Below, piece by piece: positions 59,220 through 64,000 of a stretch of 64,000 bases of DNA (its first letter is position 1; every line of letters starts with the position of its first letter). The position numbers were made by a program, and so were the translations under genes. The notes beneath the pieces were generated by a model. The model did not search any database. It was given only the letters and a program-made list of their open reading frames with translations, and was not told the DNA's origin. Source of the DNA: an uncultured Bacteroidota bacterium (lineage in GTDB: Bacteria; Bacteroidota; Bacteroidia; Flavobacteriales; Flavobacteriaceae); assembly GCA_902604715.1 (NCBI GenBank), contig CACLAD010000004.1, positions 1 to 64,000 on the forward strand, read 5' to 3'.

Positions 59220-62200
59220 TTAGACTTTATTATACGCTTTATTGTAAGCGAATTACCATGATAAACTTTTATAATATAAATACCATTTGCATATGGGCCC
59301 ATATCAACATTTGAAATATTAAATGCTGTATAAATTTTTTGACCCGTTAAGGAATAAATTTCAACATTATAGGATTCTAGATTGCCGCTAATTTGTAAAA
59401 TGTCATCTACAGGATTTGGATAAATTCTTATATTATCAAGTAGAATATCTGTTGGTATTGACAAGTTTGAGGTATTTGGGGCATTAGGGCTTCCAAACTC
59501 ATTTATACAGTCCCAATTTTCGGCAACTGAGTTGTCTAATTCTGGACTGATTAGTTCTAATGTATAGCCTGTCCCGTCAGCACATAAATTCCAATCTGAA
59601 GCATTTTCAGAGCAAAATGCTAACACATTTTCATCTTCTAAAGTGTCTCCATAATGTCCTGATGCAATTATATTACCATTACCGTCAAGAATTTCAAAGG
59701 AAACTTCTTCTAACCAATCTCCAGAATACCAAATTAGCTCAATTGAGTCACCCTGGGTAGCTTCAAATAAAATGTCTTCAAAGTATCCATTTTGGAATGT
59801 TACTTCCTCAACTACAATTTGGCCGTTTACTACAACCGATACAGCATTTCCGTTCCAACCATCTCCGTAAGAATCAATCATATTTAGAGTATGATCGCAA
59901 TTTGGATTGGAATTGTCTATGTCATAATCAACCTCATCAATTAGTTTACTTGCTGAATTAAATAATCTGACTGCATCAGAGCCACCAAGACCAAAACCTA
60001 ATTCACCTATGTAGGGAATTCCAGGGTAAGAGCTACTAAAATCAAGCTCATCGCGTACAATCACGAGGAAGCCTTCAGGTTCAATTTGTGTTGACTCTGG
60101 AATGTAGAAAATATGGTTGTTATTATCATCCCTAATTTGCCAATCTGATAAGTCAATTGGGTATGATTTCGGATTGTATAGCTCTATCCAATCATTTGGG
60201 CTAAATTCATCACCAGACCTAAAATTAATCTCATTTATAATTACTGATTCAATTTCGACTCGAACTGAATCCTCAAATGAGCATATGTTTTGTGAGTCAA
60301 CTACAACAACATTATATAGCCCTGAGGGTAAGTCTGTAAAGAAGTTATCATCGAAGAAGGTCTGTCCTCCATCGATGCTATACTGATAAGGGCCTTCACC
60401 AGAATTTGGAGTTATTGTAATACTTCCATCAGTTGATATACTCGACGGAACTCCAGTAGCCTGTACATCAACAGCTGTTAAGCTGCAAAACTGAATTGCA
60501 ACATGTTGTTCAAACTCACATGTACCTGCAGAACCGATGATTGAAATATTGTAGTCACCTGGTGATAAGTCTGTAAAGGTGTTTGATTGCGAGTAATTTA
60601 AACCTCCGTCAATACTATACTGAAATGGGCCAACCCCTGATGAAACAACAATTGAAATCAGTCCGTCATTCATGTCCTCAGAGCTTGCATTTGTAACATT
60701 GACTTCGGCTGTGATTTCACATCCATTTTCACCTAAACAAAATGTTTCCTGTGTAAAATTGTCAAAAATGCCATCATTCTCAAAAATCACATTTCCACTT
60801 AAATCAATCATCATAAAATTCCCTTCTCCATATCCGCAACAAATTCCATCACCATATGAGTCAAAGAAATCCAGCGTAAAACACGATTCAAAATTTACAC
60901 AAATATCTTCGATATAATAATCTGTTTCTGAATTTAATGAGCCTGTGTGAACAATTTCATTTGTTGTGCTATCATATAACTTCCAAGAAGTTTCCTGCGG
61001 GTAATTGTCGGGGTTAATGATGAAAGTAACAATATTATATGATGATTCAAGTGTTGTTGTAGTTGTGACAATGTCATTGGCAGTGCTTTCATCATTTTGA
61101 TTGTTAATAGAAATTATATCTAATAAGATATCATTTGATTCTTGAAGATTTTGATCCAAAACAAGCGTGACTGTTTCTTGTTCAGAATATGGAATTTCGA
61201 AAGATTCGTAATTAACTAATATCGAAAGTCCGTTTACCATGGTTTCAATTTCAATTTCGTTAATTGTTGTATCACCTAAATTAGAAATTGTCAAATCTAC
61301 TTCAACTAAATCGCCGCATAAAACTCTAAGAGCTTCTATTTCTAGTGAAGCATCATACTGTGGTATGTTACTTACCGTGGTTGTTAACGAATCGTTATTC
61401 TCATATACATCATCAGGATGACTGAGATTAACAGTAATTTCATAATCACCGCTGTTTGATAAATCTATTGGAACTGTAAATTGAAAATTTGATTCTTCAA
61501 AAGGCTCGATAATCTCAGTAATCGTAATCGTTTCAATTATTTCATCACCAAACACAAGTTGAATATCAAAATTACTTATCTCGTTTAATCCATAATTTGC
61601 AATAGTAACCGTTACAAGTTCATCATCTCCTAAGCTTGACGATGTCTCAGGGTTTATTATCGCATCAACGGCCAAATCATAGTCGCCGTTAATGTCTGCC
61701 CAGAAGGATACCCATGGCCTAGCTTGTTTGATGGCTAGTTGGTTTTGGGCTGTAACTTTATATTCAATATCCATAGCAAAGTCTTCTTGACCGGCAACAT
61801 CATAAAGTATGGCAAATTCATCATGAATTACAGTCAAATAGTCTCGCATTTGATTTAGGTATTCGTCATCCATTATAAGCTCTCCTGCATTAACTAAGTT
61901 TGAAAGCCTTAAAACTAAATAGCCCCCTGACTGTGTAGGATCTCTGTATAGTAAAATTTCCTCAGGAACAGAATTTGGATCTGGGTTTGTTATCAAGGAT
62001 TCACCAACTTGGGTGTTAAGATAAAATGTATCCTCGGTTTCATAAATTGGATCAATACTTATTCCCACACCATTCGATTGTTCTTGCTGATAGTTCGGGT
62101 GGCAGAGTAGTCCCATAGCTGCTGAGAAATGATCAATTCTATAAAAATCTCTTTCTTCGTAAGCCCTAAAATTCCACATACTGGCAAAAACTTGCTTTAC

Positions 62201-63913
62201 AGATTTTGAAATATGGCCTTCATCAGGATATTGGGTCTTAGATGTATATAGGCCAGCTCCGCTAAATCCTGGAAGATCTTCATTGTTGGTGCTTGATCTG
62301 ACACGAACAGCCGTACCTTCTGGAAAAGCATCATGCATAGCTTGAAGGTCGTCCAACATCCACTGGGGCATAGGCGCATCTTTAATTGCTGTACGTAGTG
62401 TTTGAAGTCGATCGACCCTAAAATTTATATCATATTGGAAACTAGGGTTGTCAATCATTATTTGGACTTCCTCATAAAAGTTGTTAAACTGCATGAATTC
62501 ATCATAATAATAAAATGGAATACCGAATCCGTCTGGAATGGTACCATCTGGAAATTGGAATGTCCTCATCGTCGAAACATTTGCACATTTTGCACCAAAT
62601 GCAGTTGACATTTCAAAATCAATTTCTGCCAGTGGTAGTATTTCAGTGATACTCAAATCACGTATTGGAAACTGTGGTTCAGATGGTCTAATGTTTTCAT
62701 ACCATTCGTTGACCTCATCAAGGGTGGCTTCTCTGATTTCAAAGCTTTCATTTTCAACCTTATAATATATATAGCCATTTAATAAGCTTGCTATTTCGTT
62801 TATAGAAAGAGGGTCGGCTATATATGCATTAGGAACATTGTCTTGGATAGCCCTGAGGTTTACATGAGAAAGTGGTGTTTGAATAACAGATGTAATAATA
62901 CCCCCAACCCTGGGCAATGAATTAGGCAAGGCATCATAAAGAACAATGTCTCTACTTCCAGGTGTTTCATTTAAATTTTGCATGTGTCTAAAATATCCAT
63001 ATCCTTCAGCTAAATGGAAGGGTATGTAATTTACTTCAGCAAAAACATCTGTCTCCAGAACCACATCAAATCTTGAATCTACAAACTCATCAGCATAATT
63101 GTTTAAGTGGTCATTTTCGTCTGCCTGCCCTATAAAATGATTCATGTTGTTTTGTAGAAATGGCATACTTGCTACTAATAATTCATAAGTTCTTTGAGTA
63201 TCCTCAAAATTATATGCGTCACCAAAAGAGAAATTAAAAGAATAAGTTCCAATAATACCTGTTGGTAATATTGTATTTGGATTAAAAACTATTTCACCAG
63301 ATGCGTCATCACCAGTAACTGAAGCACCTATACCGTTCCAAAAGCTGGCGTGAATTGTATATGTATTGCTATTGATAAAATAAACTTTCGGGTTAGGTGT
63401 ATCTCTATCTAATATTCCAAACTTAACATAAAGCTGGTCATCTAAAAATGGGGCCCAACTTACATTATTAACAGTGGCCAGCTCCATAAATGTATCCGCG
63501 TCCGGAATTGAAGTTGATCCATCAATAAAATCAATCGCTGGGGCGTAATTGAAAGGCGAATCAGTTGGCATGTTATTAAATTCTGTGATGTCATCAATTC
63601 CGTCCCCATCATAATCGTCTGGATTATCAATATCGTGCTCTGTTATAGAATAGTTTTCTAGTGGATAAGCCTGTGATGGTTCAGAAATAATCATAGTGCC
63701 ATCTAACCCGATGGTAAGTGATGTTGCCCAATTAAATTCCGAATTGTGTTGTGCATGTAGAATATAGTATTTGCCTTGCTGCCCCTGTATTGATAATTGA
63801 GCTTGACCAAGATTATTAACCGAGTAATTGTCAATAGTAACAAATTGAGCAAAACAGAGGTTTTGAAAAAGAAATAAAAAAATTGATGTTAATATAAAAT
63901 TTCTCAGTCTCAT
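59216..63913 (-). CDS. Secreted T9SS protein with GWD/PEP-synthase-like dikinase core, CARDB, SprB-like and lamin-tail domains
   Basis: 1565 residues, signal peptide (MRLRNFILTSIFLFLFQNLCFA). A calcium-loop segment DYDGDGIDDITEF lies near residue 80. Residues about 310-385 look like a swivelling phospho-His domain: TPLSHVNLRA with His350 parallels the LSHVSVRAR site of plant glucan water dikinase. Residues about 420-735 look like the ATP-grasp domain: AFGAKCANVSTM, VRVRSSTNNEDLPGFSGAGL (Arg539), VFASMWNFRAYEERDF and IKQARPW. CARDB-like repeats (755-960), a DSYGDG module, two SprB-like repeats (YSIDGG twice), a lamin-tail domain (INEINFRSGDEF ... DWIELYNP), DSYGDGWNG and a T9SS domain (YPNPVDDILQIS) follow. 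The substrate is unknown, and an ATP-dependent enzyme outside the cell is unexpected. Confidence 0.78.
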   Translation of the reverse strand: MRLRNFILTSIFLFLFQNLCFAQFVTIDNYSVNNLGQAQLSIQGQQGKYYILHAQHNSEFNWATSLTIGLDGTMIISEPSQAYPLENYSITEHDIDNPDDYDGDGIDDITEFNNMPTDSPFNYAPAIDFIDGSTSIPDADTFMELATVNNVSWAPFLDDQLYVKFGILDRDTPNPKVYFINSNTYTIHASFWNGIGASVTGDDASGEIVFNPNTILPTGIIGTYSFNFSFGDAYNFEDTQRTYELLVASMPFLQNNMNHFIGQADENDHLNNYADEFVDSRFDVVLETDVFAEVNYIPFHLAEGYGYFRHMQNLNETPGSRDIVLYDALPNSLPRVGGIITSVIQTPLSHVNLRAIQDNVPNAYIADPLSINEIASLLNGYIYYKVENESFEIREATLDEVNEWYENIRPSEPQFPIRDLSITEILPLAEIDFEMSTAFGAKCANVSTMRTFQFPDGTIPDGFGIPFYYYDEFMQFNNFYEEVQIMIDNPSFQYDINFRVDRLQTLRTAIKDAPMPQWMLDDLQAMHDAFPEGTAVRVRSSTNNEDLPGFSGAGLYTSKTQYPDEGHISKSVKQVFASMWNFRAYEERDFYRIDHFSAAMGLLCHPNYQQEQSNGVGISIDPIYETEDTFYLNTQVGESLITNPDPNSVPEEILLYRDPTQSGGYLVLRLSNLVNAGELIMDDEYLNQMRDYLTVIHDEFAILYDVAGQEDFAMDIEYKVTAQNQLAIKQARPWVSFWADINGDYDLAVDAIINPETSSSLGDDELVTVTIANYGLNEISNFDIQLVFGDEIIETITITEIIEPFEESNFQFTVPIDLSNSGDYEITVNLSHPDDVYENNDSLTTTVSNIPQYDASLEIEALRVLCGDLVEVDLTISNLGDTTINEIEIETMVNGLSILVNYESFEIPYSEQETVTLVLDQNLQESNDILLDIISINNQNDESTANDIVTTTTTLESSYNIVTFIINPDNYPQETSWKLYDSTTNEIVHTGSLNSETDYYIEDICVNFESCFTLDFFDSYGDGICCGYGEGNFMMIDLSGNVIFENDGIFDNFTQETFCLGENGCEITAEVNVTNASSEDMNDGLISIVVSSGVGPFQYSIDGGLNYSQSNTFTDLSPGDYNISIIGSAGTCEFEQHVAIQFCSLTAVDVQATGVPSSISTDGSITITPNSGEGPYQYSIDGGQTFFDDNFFTDLPSGLYNVVVVDSQNICSFEDSVRVEIESVIINEINFRSGDEFSPNDWIELYNPKSYPIDLSDWQIRDDNNNHIFYIPESTQIEPEGFLVIVRDELDFSSSYPGIPYIGELGFGLGGSDAVRLFNSASKLIDEVDYDIDNSNPNCDHTLNMIDSYGDGWNGNAVSVVVNGQIVVEEVTFQNGYFEDILFEATQGDSIELIWYSGDWLEEVSFEILDGNGNIIASGHYGDTLEDENVLAFCSENASDWNLCADGTGYTLELISPELDNSVAENWDCINEFGSPNAPNTSNLSIPTDILLDNIRIYPNPVDDILQISGNLESYNVEIYSLTGQKIYTAFNISNVDMGPYANGIYIIKVYHGNSLTIKRIIKSN

Positions 63914-64000
63914 AAAGATGTCCGCAATATATTACTAATTACAATCAAAAAATGTCTCAAACACAAATAGTTTCTTATTTTTTTGACTGATAATAACTTT
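63914..64000. other. Upstream region of the giant gene, no feature seen
   Basis: AT-rich 87 bases up to the window end. Several TTTG words occur on the minus strand but none pairs convincingly with a TAnnTTTG box. No coding frame was found. Confidence 0.4.

Noticed and set aside
59560-62765. Plus-strand open frames inside the 1565-residue gene
   Set aside because: They are shadows of a long, domain-rich minus-strand gene, lack recognisable motifs and have no upstream signals.

Overview
The window looks like a chromosome segment of a marine member of the Flavobacteriia (Bacteroidota). The evidence is an AT-rich sequence (roughly one third G+C by eye), a SusC/SusD pair, seven proteins with C-terminal type IX secretion (T9SS) sorting domains, lipoprotein signals, Bacteroidota-type promoters (TTTG / TAnnTTTG), no obvious Shine-Dalgarno dependence and frequent TTG start codons. 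No phage, insertion sequence or CRISPR array was seen, and there is no gene-free stretch longer than 300 bases.

Layout. Positions 1-10900 hold the end of a GH53 endo-galactanase gene, a large secreted beta-propeller protein, gamma-glutamyltransferase, tRNA-Ala(GGC), the SppA peptidase, several small exported or membrane proteins, and a two-gene pair ending in a formylglycine-generating enzyme (FGE). Positions 10959-47319 form one large xylan utilisation locus. It contains xylB-xylA-xylose symporter-esterase (+); a sulfatase/GH10 fusion and a BD-FAE-like esterase (-); a divergent GH10 and GH5 (+); and a long minus-strand array that reads susC, susD, GH30, three sulfatases, a parallel beta-helix protein, a stand-alone carbohydrate-binding module, a 1385-residue adhesin-like protein, a GH10 lipoprotein, a GPH-type transporter and a cytoplasmic GH43. 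A divergent T9SS binding protein closes the locus. From 47324 to 59219 the genes are mostly housekeeping or unrelated (GNAT, MATE, QueD, LpxH, a TonB receptor operon, MFS, RecB-like nuclease, OsmC, RsmI, Tdk, Alr). Positions 59216-63913 encode a secreted giant with a dikinase-like core.

How it works together (inference). Surface and periplasmic GH10, GH30 and GH5 enzymes, esterases and four Cys-type sulfatases (one fused to a GH10 domain) would strip and cut a sulfated, acylated xylan. SusCD and the GPH carrier would move oligosaccharides inward. GH43 would release xylose in the cytoplasm, and XylA/XylB would feed the pentose phosphate pathway. The FGE would activate the sulfatases. No regulator for the locus and no alpha-glucuronidase is encoded in the window.

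Most unusual items: the sulfatase-spacer-GH10 fusion, whose helical spacer also occurs as a separate secreted protein at 7966-8304; the T9SS-exported protein at 59216-63913 with a glucan-water-dikinase/PEP-synthase-like core; and a nearly identical 31-bp promoter in front of two unrelated genes.
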